A stretch of 41,180 bases of DNA, from assembly GCA_910577405.1 (NCBI GenBank), contig CAJTMG010000026.1, forward strand, positions 1 to 41,180, written 5' to 3'. Position 1 is the stretch's first letter. Every line of letters starts with the position of its first letter. Under the pieces are notes generated by a model, which was given only the letters and a program-made list of their open reading frames with translations, did no database searches and had not been told where the DNA came from. Positions 15,106 to 21,384 of the stretch are shown here, piece by piece. The DNA is from an uncultured Oscillibacter sp. (lineage in GTDB: Bacteria; Bacillota; Clostridia; Oscillospirales; Oscillospiraceae). The translations under genes were made by a program, and so were the position numbers.

Positions 15106-15900
15106 GTGACGAAATGGGAAAACCTGCCCGCGCCGCTGAAGGTCCTCCGGCAATGGGTCTGCGTCCGCTCTGACAGCAAGATACCAATGCAGGCCCTGCG
15201 TCCGGAACCCGCCAGCGCGTCGGACCCGGACACCTGGAGCAGCTACGAAGAGGCACGGCAGGCGGTGGAAGCGGGCCATTACGACGGGGTGGGCTTCGTC
15301 TTCCGGGAGGGCGGCGGACTGGTAGGCCTGGACATCGACGCCGCCTTCGAGGACCGCCTGCTGACCCCCCTGGGCGCGGAGCTGATTCTGGCCTGCAAGT
15401 CCTACACGGAGCGTTCCCGGAGCGGCAGGGGCTTACATATCCTGCTGTCCGGCGAACTCCCCTTCCACGGACGCAATAACCGTAACGGCGTGGAAATCTA
15501 CCGGTCCCGGCGCTACTTCATTCTTACCGGCGACGTCATGTTTTACCGGAAGATCAGCGGCAATCAACCGGCCATCGAACGCATTCTGGAACGCCATTTT
15601 CCGGAGCTGGAACCGTCGGGAAGCCTGTCCGCGTATGGAAGACAACCCCGCATCTATGACCCCCAGTATCCCCCGCCCGGCCAACGGATTCCCCTGCGGC
15701 CCCGTTACCCGCCCATCCCCGCCGGAGGCCGCAATCTTTCCCTGGCCAGCCTCGCCGGAAGCCTCCACGCTGCGGGATGGTCCAGACAGCAGATTTTCGC
15801 AGAACTGCTCCGGGTCAACGCCGCCTGCTGCCTGCCGCCACTGCCCCGCCGGGAGGTGGAAAGCGTGGTCCGGAGCATCACAAGATACCCGAGAAAGTGA
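15106..15900 (+). CDS. Prim-pol type primase with PriCT-1-like C-terminal domain
   Basis: 264 residues starting with GTG at 15106 after AGGAGCAAAGCC. The frame extends a little upstream, but only this start has a ribosome site. The N-terminal domain has archaeo-eukaryotic primase motifs: GVGFVF...GLVGLDID (metal-binding Asp pair), SGRGLHILL (the SxxGxH motif) and RYFILTG. The last 60 residues (LAGSLHAAGWSRQQIFAELLRVNA...REVESVVRSI) match the small helical domain that links such primases to helicases. It should make primers at the phage origin together with the D5-like helicase 400 bases downstream. Confidence 0.82.
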   Translation: MTKWENLPAPLKVLRQWVCVRSDSKIPMQALRPEPASASDPDTWSSYEEARQAVEAGHYDGVGFVFREGGGLVGLDIDAAFEDRLLTPLGAELILACKSYTERSRSGRGLHILLSGELPFHGRNNRNGVEIYRSRRYFILTGDVMFYRKISGNQPAIERILERHFPELEPSGSLSAYGRQPRIYDPQYPPPGQRIPLRPRYPPIPAGGRNLSLASLAGSLHAAGWSRQQIFAELLRVNAACCLPPLPRREVESVVRSITRYPRK

Positions 15901-15911
15901 GGGAAACGGGC

Positions 15912-16052
15912 ATGAAAGAAGCGGATTTATTGCGGGAGCTTCGGCGGTCTTTGGAGGAGGCCCTGGAGCTGCTGGACGCCCTCTGACCGGATAAACTTTT
16001 GCTTAGGGAAGTGCTGGAGGACGCCCGGAACGAGATTGATAACTATCTGTAA
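15912..16052 (+). pseudogene. Small gene interrupted by an in-frame TGA
   Basis: From ATG 15912 the frame encodes 24 helical residues (MKEADLLRELRRSLEEALEL...) and meets TGA at 15984-15986. The same frame then continues with 21 equally regular residues (PDKLLLREVLEDARNEIDNYL) to TAA at 16050. The two halves together look like one 46-residue helical hairpin protein. Other genes in the window use TGA as a normal stop, so recoding is unlikely. The likely cause is a nonsense mutation, with read-through as the less likely option. Confidence 0.6.
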
Positions 16053-16070
16053 TTGAAAGGAAGTATGAAA

Positions 16071-16316
16071 ATGGCAAAATGCAGTGAAAAGGTTCCGCTG
16101 ACGGTGACAGTCATGGATAAAAATGAAGTCCTGACGCCGGAGGCATTGCGGAAGGAAATTCTGGTTCTGCGGGGGAATTCGTCCGGCGGCTGGGAGGTGC
16201 GTCCCCTGAAGGCCCTGACGCTGGGGAACGTGAACGCGGCTCTGACCAATCCCCGGATGGCCTTCCTTCTGCTGGAGGACGAAGACTGTACGTGTACGGT
16301 GGACAAGCAGAGGTGA
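16071..16316 (+). CDS. Small phage protein of unknown function
   Basis: 81 residues starting at ATG 16071, eight bases after GAAAGGAAG; an ATG at 16065 is too close to the site. It is a mixed alpha/beta protein with an acidic end (LLLEDEDCTCTVDKQR). It ends three bases before the start of the D5-like helicase gene, so the two are probably coupled. Family not recognised. Confidence 0.65.
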   Translation: MAKCSEKVPLTVTVMDKNEVLTPEALRKEILVLRGNSSGGWEVRPLKALTLGNVNAALTNPRMAFLLLEDEDCTCTVDKQR

Positions 16317-16318
16317 GC

Positions 16319-17806
16319 ATGGAGGAATTTCAAGAACTGTTCCGGCTTCAGAACGGCAAGTGCATTTTGTCGGAGGAAATCAGCCGGAAGATGTTCTACA
16401 TTAAGAACGCCCACCCGGAATTGTTGTGGCAGGACGATTCCACGGGTTACGCCTGGGACGAGTCGGGCATGGCGGACCTGTTTTCAGAGTGCTACCGGGA
16501 CGACGCCCGCTACTGTCCGGAGGCAAAGAGCTGGTACACCTATGCGGACGGTCTCTGGCAGAAGGACACAGGGTCGCTTCTTGTGGCCGGGAAGATCAAG
16601 GAATTCGTGCGCCTGATGAATCTGTACTGCGGCGAAATTGAGGATGAAGAGGTCCGGAAGCAATACCTGAAATTCGTTCTGAAAATGGGCGACCGCCGTT
16701 TCCGTGACCGGCTGATGAAGGACGCGGCGGACTGTATGATGATCGAAGCGTCAGCCTTTGACAGCAAGCCATATCTGATGAACTGCCGGAACGGGACCTG
16801 CGACCTGCGGGACGGGAGTTTCCGGGAACACGACCGGGCGGATTTCCTGACTATGCGGACGGCCTTTGACTACACGCTGAAGAGGGTCCGGTGCCCGCGC
16901 TGGGAGAGGTTCATCGCGGAAGTGACGGAAAACGATATGGATAAAATGGACTTTTTGCAGCGCGCTCTGGGCTATTCGATACTGGGCACAGGCCGGGAAG
17001 AGTGTATGTTCATCCTCCACGGCAAGACCACCCGGAACGGCAAAAGCACCCTTCTGGACGCCTTGCAGCATATGTTAGGGGACTATGCCACCGTTGCGCC
17101 TGTGGAGCTGATCTGCCGCGCCGACCGTGCCCGGAATACCGAATCAGCCAACCCAGTTCTTGCCCGTCTGAAAGGCCGCCGGATGGTCACTATGGCAGAG
17201 TCGGACCGTTCCGGGCGGCTGGACGAGGCGGTCATCAAGCAGTACACCGGCGGCGAAGAGGTCACGGCGCGGGAACTGTATCAGGCCCCCATGACGTTCA
17301 AGCCCCAGTTTACCCTCTGGCTGAGCTGCAACGACCTGCCTGCCGTCCGGGACAAGAGCCTTTTCGCGTCGGAACGGGTGCGCCTTATCGAGTTCAACCG
17401 CCATTTCTCCGACGCTGAACAGGATAAGGGCCTGAAAGAGTATTTCGCCGGACCGGAGGCCATGCAGGGCATTTTCTCCTGGCTCCTGGAAGGCTGCCGG
17501 AAATATCAGGAACGGGGTCTCGCCATGCCCGACAGCCTCCGCGCTCCGGTCCGGCAGTACGAGAAGGACAACGATCTGGTACTGCAATTCCTGGAAGAAT
17601 ACTGCGAGAAAGCCCCCGGTCAGAGCATCCGGGCCAAGGCAATTTATGATACCTACAAACTCTGGTGCCGCTCCAATGGCTATTACGTCGCAAGCGCGAA
17701 AAAGTTCAACGCCGAACTCTCTGCCCATCCGGAGTGGTACGAGAGGAAGGGCGCGGCAAAAGGCGTGGCGGTATATTATGGCATTCGATTGAAAGAAGCC
17801 CTCTGA
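16319..17806 (+). CDS. D5/P4-type phage primase-helicase (superfamily 3)
   Basis: A 495-residue protein of the P4/D5 phage-plasmid helicase family. Walker A is G235-KTTRNGKS-T244, Walker B-like residues lie in RRMVTMAESD, and the SF3 motif C with its conserved Asn is in FTLWLSCNDLP. The N-terminal 190 residues form the D5_N linker domain. The C-terminal end (AKAIYDTYKLWCRSNGYYVASAKKFNAELS) is the winged-helix domain usual in this family. It should melt the origin as a hexamer and work with the prim-pol upstream. The start at 16319 follows AGAGGTGAGC. A candidate origin with a long inverted repeat begins 7 bases after its stop. Confidence 0.9.
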   Translation: MEEFQELFRLQNGKCILSEEISRKMFYIKNAHPELLWQDDSTGYAWDESGMADLFSECYRDDARYCPEAKSWYTYADGLWQKDTGSLLVAGKIKEFVRLMNLYCGEIEDEEVRKQYLKFVLKMGDRRFRDRLMKDAADCMMIEASAFDSKPYLMNCRNGTCDLRDGSFREHDRADFLTMRTAFDYTLKRVRCPRWERFIAEVTENDMDKMDFLQRALGYSILGTGREECMFILHGKTTRNGKSTLLDALQHMLGDYATVAPVELICRADRARNTESANPVLARLKGRRMVTMAESDRSGRLDEAVIKQYTGGEEVTARELYQAPMTFKPQFTLWLSCNDLPAVRDKSLFASERVRLIEFNRHFSDAEQDKGLKEYFAGPEAMQGIFSWLLEGCRKYQERGLAMPDSLRAPVRQYEKDNDLVLQFLEEYCEKAPGQSIRAKAIYDTYKLWCRSNGYYVASAKKFNAELSAHPEWYERKGAAKGVAVYYGIRLKEAL

Positions 17807-17812
17807 TACGCG

Positions 17813-17929
17813 CCGGGTAGGGCAGGTAGGTTATTTTCAGGTTTTGCTATAACTTTCTATATATATAAATTTCTCTATTATAGTAGTTTAGTAGCAAACA
17901 GTTAAAATGACCTACCCAACCCTACCCGG
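17813..17929. repeat. Long inverted repeat around an AT-rich core, candidate replication origin
   Basis: The left arm at 17813-17837 and the right arm at 17904-17929 are near-perfect inverted copies of 25-26 bases, starting CCGGGTAGGG, with one base of length difference and a few mismatches. The 66 bases between them are almost pure A and T, including a TATATATA tract. The element lies just after the helicase gene and before the small terminase gene. Origins of this form occur next to D5-type genes. A regulatory hairpin or an insertion footprint are alternatives. Confidence 0.55.
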
Positions 17930-17934
17930 ACAGA

Positions 17935-17949
17935 ATAAGTGACACTAAG
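17935..17949. promoter_or_regulatory. Outlying copy of the palindrome found in the ribbon-helix-helix gene
   Basis: The 15-mer here differs by a single base from the site at 20589-20603 (core AGTGACACTAAG). It lies 35 bases upstream of the small terminase start. If the regulator at 20490-20789 binds these sites, it would control late gene expression from here. This is inference. Confidence 0.5.
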
Positions 17950-17983
17950 ACCTGTAGTGAACACAACACAGAAAGGAGCAGAA

Positions 17984-18544
17984 ATGGCAGAAGAGAAGAG
18001 CGTGACCCCGGCAGAGAACAGAAAGCCTAAACGGAAAGGCGGCAGCGGAACAGCGTCGGTAACGGAACACTGCACGGCCAAACGGGAGGAAATCAGTCAG
18101 ATCATTCAGGAGAGCTACCAGTTTTTCAATTTGCCGAAAGTCCAGACAGACGAAGAATGCGCCGAACGTCTGAACAGCTACTTCCAGCTCTGCGCGGAAC
18201 GGGGCCAGATTCCCACGGTGGAAGATATGGCCCTTGCGCTGGGGACCATCCGGCAGACGCTCTGGGAGTGGGAACAGGGCAGCAAGGGGCCGGTACGTCG
18301 GGACATGGTGAAAAAAGCGAAAGAAATTCTGGCCGGAATTGACGCAAAACTGGTCTCTCAAGGCAAAATCCCGCAGGTTACGTACATTTTCCGGGCAAAG
18401 AATTTCTTCGGTATGCGTGACCAGCAGGAAGTCGTCCTGACCCCCAACAATCCCCTTGGCGACCCGCAGAACGCAGAACAGCTTCAGCAGAAGTACCTTG
18501 ACGCCGCCGGACTGACTGAATCGGACAAGACAGAAAGCGATTGA
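17984..18544 (+). CDS. Probable terminase small subunit
   Basis: 186 residues from ATG 17984 after GAAAGGAGC. A basic, Lys-rich leader of about 30 residues is followed by a helical DNA-binding region with a helix-turn-helix-like pattern (TVEDMALALGTIRQTLWEWEQG, about 85-107). A conserved stretch IPQVTYIFRAKNFFGMRDQQEVVLTP follows. Proteins of this build sit before large terminase genes in clostridial phages and recognise the packaging site. Here the large subunit is 2.8 kb away because an accessory cassette stands between. A general DNA-binding regulator is the alternative. Confidence 0.7.
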   Translation: MAEEKSVTPAENRKPKRKGGSGTASVTEHCTAKREEISQIIQESYQFFNLPKVQTDEECAERLNSYFQLCAERGQIPTVEDMALALGTIRQTLWEWEQGSKGPVRRDMVKKAKEILAGIDAKLVSQGKIPQVTYIFRAKNFFGMRDQQEVVLTPNNPLGDPQNAEQLQQKYLDAAGLTESDKTESD

Positions 18545-18570
18545 CGGCCAGTGCTGGTTTGTGGTATACT
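18541..18570 (+). promoter_or_regulatory. Promoter overlapping the end of the small terminase gene
   Basis: TTGACG at 18541-18546, an 18-base spacer and TATACT at 18565-18570. It drives the 48-residue gene at 18603, whose transcript ends at the terminator at 18856-18893. Confidence 0.7.
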
Positions 18571-18602
18571 AAAATATATCAAAATGGGAAGGAGGGCAAC
18601 CT

Positions 18603-18749
18603 ATGCAGACCGAAAACGAACGTAAAGATGTGCAGAAGGCCATGGCGTATGACTTGCTGAAGCTCTTCGAGGAAACCCATGACAAGACCTACACCTATGA
18701 GGAAATCAAGAAGCTGATTGACGCCTATATTTCCGGATTGAAGCAATAA
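18603..18749 (+). CDS. Small helical protein, monocistronic
   Basis: 48 residues from ATG 18603 after GGAAGGAGGGC. The protein is helical and acidic, with KAMAYDLLKLFEETHDKTYTYEEIKKLIDAYI. It has its own promoter and terminator, so it is expressed as a separate unit between the two terminase genes. It is not recognised as a named family. Its short length and strong ribosome site are typical of phage modulators. Confidence 0.7.
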   Translation: MQTENERKDVQKAMAYDLLKLFEETHDKTYTYEEIKKLIDAYISGLKQ

Positions 18750-18855
18750 GCCGTAAACGCACAGAAACGGCCCTCTGACGCACGCAAATTTTCGGAGTAC
18801 ACAGATACCGGAAAGCCAGCAGAAGGCCATACAACGCGATTCTGTGCGAAATAGA

Positions 18856-18893
18856 AGCCCTCCCGGACCTGCTCGCCTGGGAGGGCTTTTTTT
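18856..18893 (+). terminator. Intrinsic terminator
   Basis: Perfect 9-bp stem AGCCCTCCC (18856-18864) with GGGAGGGCT (18879-18887) followed by a run of seven T. It ends the transcript of the small gene at 18603 and separates it from the convergent minus-strand genes. Confidence 0.9.
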
Positions 18894-18956
18894 GGTGATT
18901 GCTAGAAACGGTTACGCTGGTATCCGATATAGTTGCAAATGCTGTCCAACGTGCTG

Positions 18957-19159
18957 TCAATCTTCATCGGTTTCACCTTCTTCCAGCTCTTCCTCCAGTT
19001 CGTCAAGGGCTTCGGAAATGGCCTGTTCCAGAAGATAGCAGCGAATCGTTACATCGCACCATTCCGCGCCGCGTTCAATGGGGTTTTTCTCACAGCAAAA
19101 CTCCGAAAGCGCTTCCTGAGCACGTCAGCCTTTACAGCTTCGAGATAATCGTAAGTCAT
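18957..19159 (-). pseudogene. Small acidic phage protein gene with a frameshift
   Basis: A good start (ATG 19159 after AAGGAGAATTGAAT) opens the protein MTYDYLEAVKADV. The frame then degenerates into Arg-rich sequence and stops at 19049. Shifting by -1 near 19121 gives a regular protein to the stop at 18957: QEALSEFCCEKNPIERG, then WCDVTIRCYLLEQAISEAL and an acidic Glu-rich tail. The joined product would be about 67 residues. No classical slippery heptamer lies at the shift, so an indel is more likely than programmed shifting. A 21-codon frame (18902-18967) with a fair ribosome site overlaps the end and could be a further remnant. Confidence 0.7.
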
Positions 19160-19275
19160 ATTCAATTCTCCTTCTTGACGGTCCCGACAGGCTGTGTTAT
19201 ACTGTCTGTCGGGGAGTGTTTGAAGTTCTTTAGGGGCTGGGAGAGGTTTCCCCCTCCCGTCCCGTTTGCGGTGTT

Positions 19276-19389
19276 TTACCTGGTTTTCCAGGCCTTCCAT
19301 GCGGCTTCAAGAGCCTTGTGCATGGTCGGGTAGGTGGTTCCATTGAAGGACCATACTCCTTTGATGCACTTCACGATGATGAAGGCCAT
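19276..19389 (-). CDS. Very small phage protein of unknown function
   Basis: 37 residues from ATG 19389 after GGGAGGTTTTGAA: MAFIIVKCIKGVWSFNGTTY followed by a helix rich in Ala, Trp and Lys. It is the first gene behind the strong minus-strand promoter at 19477-19505. A hairpin (19406-19438) precedes its ribosome site, and a similar one (8-bp stem, CCCGACAG with CTGTCGGG) precedes the next gene. Short DUF-type proteins of this look are common in clostridial prophages, but I cannot name the family. Confidence 0.65.
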   Translation of the reverse strand: MAFIIVKCIKGVWSFNGTTYPTMHKALEAAWKAWKTR

Positions 19390-19476
19390 TTCAAAACCTC
19401 CCTTCTTGCCGTCCTGCTGTTGCGACCAGCGGGACGGTTTCTTATTTTGTAGGGCCTCCTTCCCTTTACGCTTACT

Positions 19477-19505
19477 ATTCTACCATGGTTAAACGGAAAT
19501 GTCAA
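19477..19505 (-). promoter_or_regulatory. Near-consensus promoter of the minus-strand mini-operon
   Basis: On the minus strand: TTGACA (19505-19500), 17-base spacer, TAGAAT (19482-19477). It drives the two small genes at 19389 and 19159, opposite to all surrounding late genes. Confidence 0.8.
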
Positions 19506-19664
19506 TAGTTTATTCAAGAATAAATGAAGTTTTCTTTGAATGCTTTGCTGCCTGCCGCCAAGGGCTTGCTGGTATTGCCGGGACCACCTACCCCGTGGGG
19601 GATACAGGGGACGGGGACTAGGGCGGGGTGAGGTCCAAGAATCCCGCAAAAATAAAAAAAGACC

Positions 19665-19693
19665 TTGACAATTCCATTTAGCTGTGATAAAGT
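19665..19693 (+). promoter_or_regulatory. Promoter of the second serine recombinase
   Basis: TTGACA at 19665-19670, a 17-base spacer and TAAAGT at 19688-19693, 28 bases before the start codon at 19721. The pair of divergent promoters (this one and 19477-19505) marks the cassette as independently expressed. Confidence 0.75.
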
Positions 19694-19720
19694 AAACGTA
19701 TACGGGGGGGTGCAAACGAT

Positions 19721-20515
19721 ATGATAAACGTAATTGGTTACACTAGAGTCTCCACGGATGGTCAGACTGGTGAAGATAAATTCGGGCTTGATGTTCAGAG
19801 GAAGCAGATTGAAGAGTATGCCGCCGCCCATGATATGACCGTTGTGAAGTGGTTCTGTGACGAAGGCGAGTCCGGGGCGAAAGAGCGTCCTGGGTTTGAC
19901 GAAATTATTTATGGTGAAGTCAGTAATCCCCCTTATGAAGCCGTAGTAGTTGCAAAATCAGACCGGGTTGCCCGCGATATCAACGTCTATTATTACTACA
20001 AAATGATGTTGATGAAAAAGGACGTCAAGCTGATTTCTATCTGTGAGGATTTTGCGGCATTCGGCGTCTTTGCACCAATGCTGGAAGCCTTTACCCTTTG
20101 TGTGGCGGAAATGGAGCGGGATAACATCAATAAACGTACCAGCGCAGGCAGGAAGGTCAAAGCGGCGCAGGGCGGTTATTCCGGCGGGCGTGCTCCTATG
20201 GGTTACAAGGTTCAGGATAAGAAGCTGGTAATTAACCCGGCGGAGTCTCCCGTGGTTTTACGGGCATTTGAACTCCGTGACAATCACATGACCTTGAGTG
20301 CTATCGTTGACACCCTTAATCGCGAAGGATATCACACCAGAAATGGCAAGCCGTTCGTAATCAGCACTGTCCAAAGCATCCTGAACAACCGGAAGACCTA
20401 CGAGGGCTATTACCGCTACGGCAAGGACGGCGAATGGGTCAAGGGCCAGCACGAACCCATCCTGCCGCCGAGTGGGAAGGAGGAATCCGATGTCGATGAA
20501 ACTGCCGCTGACTGA
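19721..20515 (+). CDS. Compact serine recombinase (resolvase plus recombinase domain only)
   Basis: 264 residues. The resolvase domain (1-140) has YTRVST with Ser11 as nucleophile, and VVAKSDRVARD and ERDNINKRTSAGR. A short recombinase domain follows (about 145-240: GYSGGRAPMGYKV...LVINPAESPVVLRAFEL...TRNGKPFVISTVQSILNN). The zinc ribbon and coiled coil of large serine integrases are absent, because the protein stops soon after the DNA-binding domain. It lies amid packaging genes rather than at a prophage end. It may resolve multimers, invert DNA, or be the recombinase of a small element inserted here. The ribosome site is GGGGGGTG. Confidence 0.85.
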   Translation: MINVIGYTRVSTDGQTGEDKFGLDVQRKQIEEYAAAHDMTVVKWFCDEGESGAKERPGFDEIIYGEVSNPPYEAVVVAKSDRVARDINVYYYYKMMLMKKDVKLISICEDFAAFGVFAPMLEAFTLCVAEMERDNINKRTSAGRKVKAAQGGYSGGRAPMGYKVQDKKLVINPAESPVVLRAFELRDNHMTLSAIVDTLNREGYHTRNGKPFVISTVQSILNNRKTYEGYYRYGKDGEWVKGQHEPILPPSGKEESDVDETAAD

Positions 20516-20789
20516 CCCGCCGTTTGACCTGAACGCGCTGCTGGGGATTAGTGACACTAATGGGGAGGGCGTTAGTGCTGCTAATCCGATTAGTGACACT
20601 AAGATTAGTGCTACTAACGGTCAGAAGATCAACGCATGGAAGAAGGCGAACCGGGACACGCTCCGTCTGGACCTGCCGAAAGGAGAAAAGGCACGGCTGA
20701 AAGCGGAAGCTGCCCGGCGTGGGATGAGCCTGACCGCCATGGTGAAAGCCGCCCTGACGGAGTATCTGGAACGGCGTCCGGCGGAGTGA
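20490..20789 (+). CDS. Ribbon-helix-helix regulator with operator-like repeats in its coding region
   Basis: 99 residues from ATG 20490 behind GGAAGGAGG, overlapping the recombinase end by 26 bases. The C-terminal half is a ribbon-helix-helix domain: DTLRLDLPKGEKARLKAEAARRGMSLTAMVKAALTEYLE (written in full only for position 56-94; key parts LRLDLP, AEAARRGMSLTAMV). The N-terminal half is low-complexity (ISDTNGEGVSAANPISDTKISATN). It is encoded by four palindromic 15-mers, so its sequence is probably dictated by DNA sites rather than by folding. ParG and omega-type regulators similarly have a flexible N-terminus and bind short repeats. A role in transcription or partition is inferred. Confidence 0.78.
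   Translation: MSMKLPLTDPPFDLNALLGISDTNGEGVSAANPISDTKISATNGQKINAWKKANRDTLRLDLPKGEKARLKAEAARRGMSLTAMVKAALTEYLERRPAE
20547..20618. repeat. Array of four palindromic 15-mers inside the regulator gene
   Basis: Sites at 20547-20561 (perfect palindrome ATTAGTGACACTAAT), 20571-20585, 20589-20603 and 20604-20618. All share TTAGTG followed by a CACTAA-like right arm; the second and fourth have GCTGCTAA or GCTACTAA. Starts are 24, 18 and 15 bases apart. A fifth copy lies at 17935-17949. Arrays like this are usual as binding sites of ribbon-helix-helix proteins. Confidence 0.75.
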
Positions 20790-20804
20790 AAGGAGAGACA
20801 AAGA

Positions 20805-20972
20805 ATGATTTTTACCAGAATAATAGGTGTGCTGCTGGTCCTGCTGGGGATCTTCGGCATCGTCTGCGGATTCCTGGCGTTCGGCGATATCGGGATAGCC
20901 TGCATGATAGGAGGGGCGACGGCGCTGCTGTCAGGTGTGGGATTCATTCGGGTGTCGTTTGACCTGTTCTAG
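20805..20972 (+). CDS. Small membrane protein
   Basis: 55 residues from ATG 20805 after AAAGGAGAGAC. Two hydrophobic segments (about 6-25 and 30-48) with Gly-rich turns suggest a two-helix membrane hairpin with few charges. It stands between the regulator and a YjcQ-like gene. No family is recognised; an accessory lysis or exclusion role is possible but has no direct support. Confidence 0.65.
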   Translation: MIFTRIIGVLLVLLGIFGIVCGFLAFGDIGIACMIGGATALLSGVGFIRVSFDLF

Positions 20973-20984
20973 CCAGAGGGTCCG

Positions 20985-21305
20985 ATGAACGACTACAAGA
21001 TTATGTGCAAAATCCTGCGTTTGCTGGACAAGCACAAAGGCGACGAAGATTTTGACTATGCCCTGATATCCGCGTCGGCCATGAAGTGCGGCTATGCAGA
21101 ACGGGAACAGTTGATGATTGAGCTTCAGGAAAATGGTTATCTCCGGGGGCTGGTTTACACGCAGGCCATGAGCGACAAATCTCCCCATCTTGCGGAACCC
21201 ATCCGGCCCAGAATCACCATGAAAGGGATGGCGTATCTGGAAGAAAACACGATGATGGCAAAGGCAAAAGAATCCCTGCAAATGGTGGGGGATATTATAC
21301 CGTAA
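20985..21305 (+). CDS. YjcQ-like phage protein
   Basis: 106 residues with the winged-helix-like pattern of the YjcQ family: DYKIMCKILRLLDKH, then a recognition-type helix region (AEREQLMIELQENGYLRGL) and PRITMKGMAYLEENTMM. YjcQ proteins are widespread in Firmicutes phages and their function is unknown; the fold suggests DNA binding. The ribosome site (GAGGG) is weak. The next feature is a terminator in front of the large terminase gene. Confidence 0.7.
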   Translation: MNDYKIMCKILRLLDKHKGDEDFDYALISASAMKCGYAEREQLMIELQENGYLRGLVYTQAMSDKSPHLAEPIRPRITMKGMAYLEENTMMAKAKESLQMVGDIIP

Positions 21306-21335
21306 CGCCGCCGGTAAGCTGGTGGAAGGTCCAAT

Positions 21336-21374
21336 GGGGCTGTCTCCGAATGGGGATGGTCCCGTTTTATTTTT
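21336..21374 (+). terminator. Intrinsic terminator before the large terminase gene (repeat copy 1)
   Basis: A 12-bp stem with several G-U pairs (21336-21347 with 21352-21363), tetraloop GAAT, then a U-rich tail that runs straight into the AGGAGG of the large terminase gene (21375-21380). Both stem arms are identical to those of the copy at 24694-24729. Because no promoter is evident between it and the gene, read-through seems necessary for expression. Confidence 0.75.
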
Positions 21375-21384
21375 AGGAGGCAGT

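Noticed and set aside
15912..16052. TGA recoding as an alternative genetic code of the phage
   Set aside because: Many other genes here end in TGA, often in ATGA overlaps with the next start, so TGA works as a normal stop.
20547..20618. Palindrome array considered as a CRISPR array
   Set aside because: Units are 15 bases with 0-9 base gaps, lie inside a coding frame and have no spacers of CRISPR length or cas genes.
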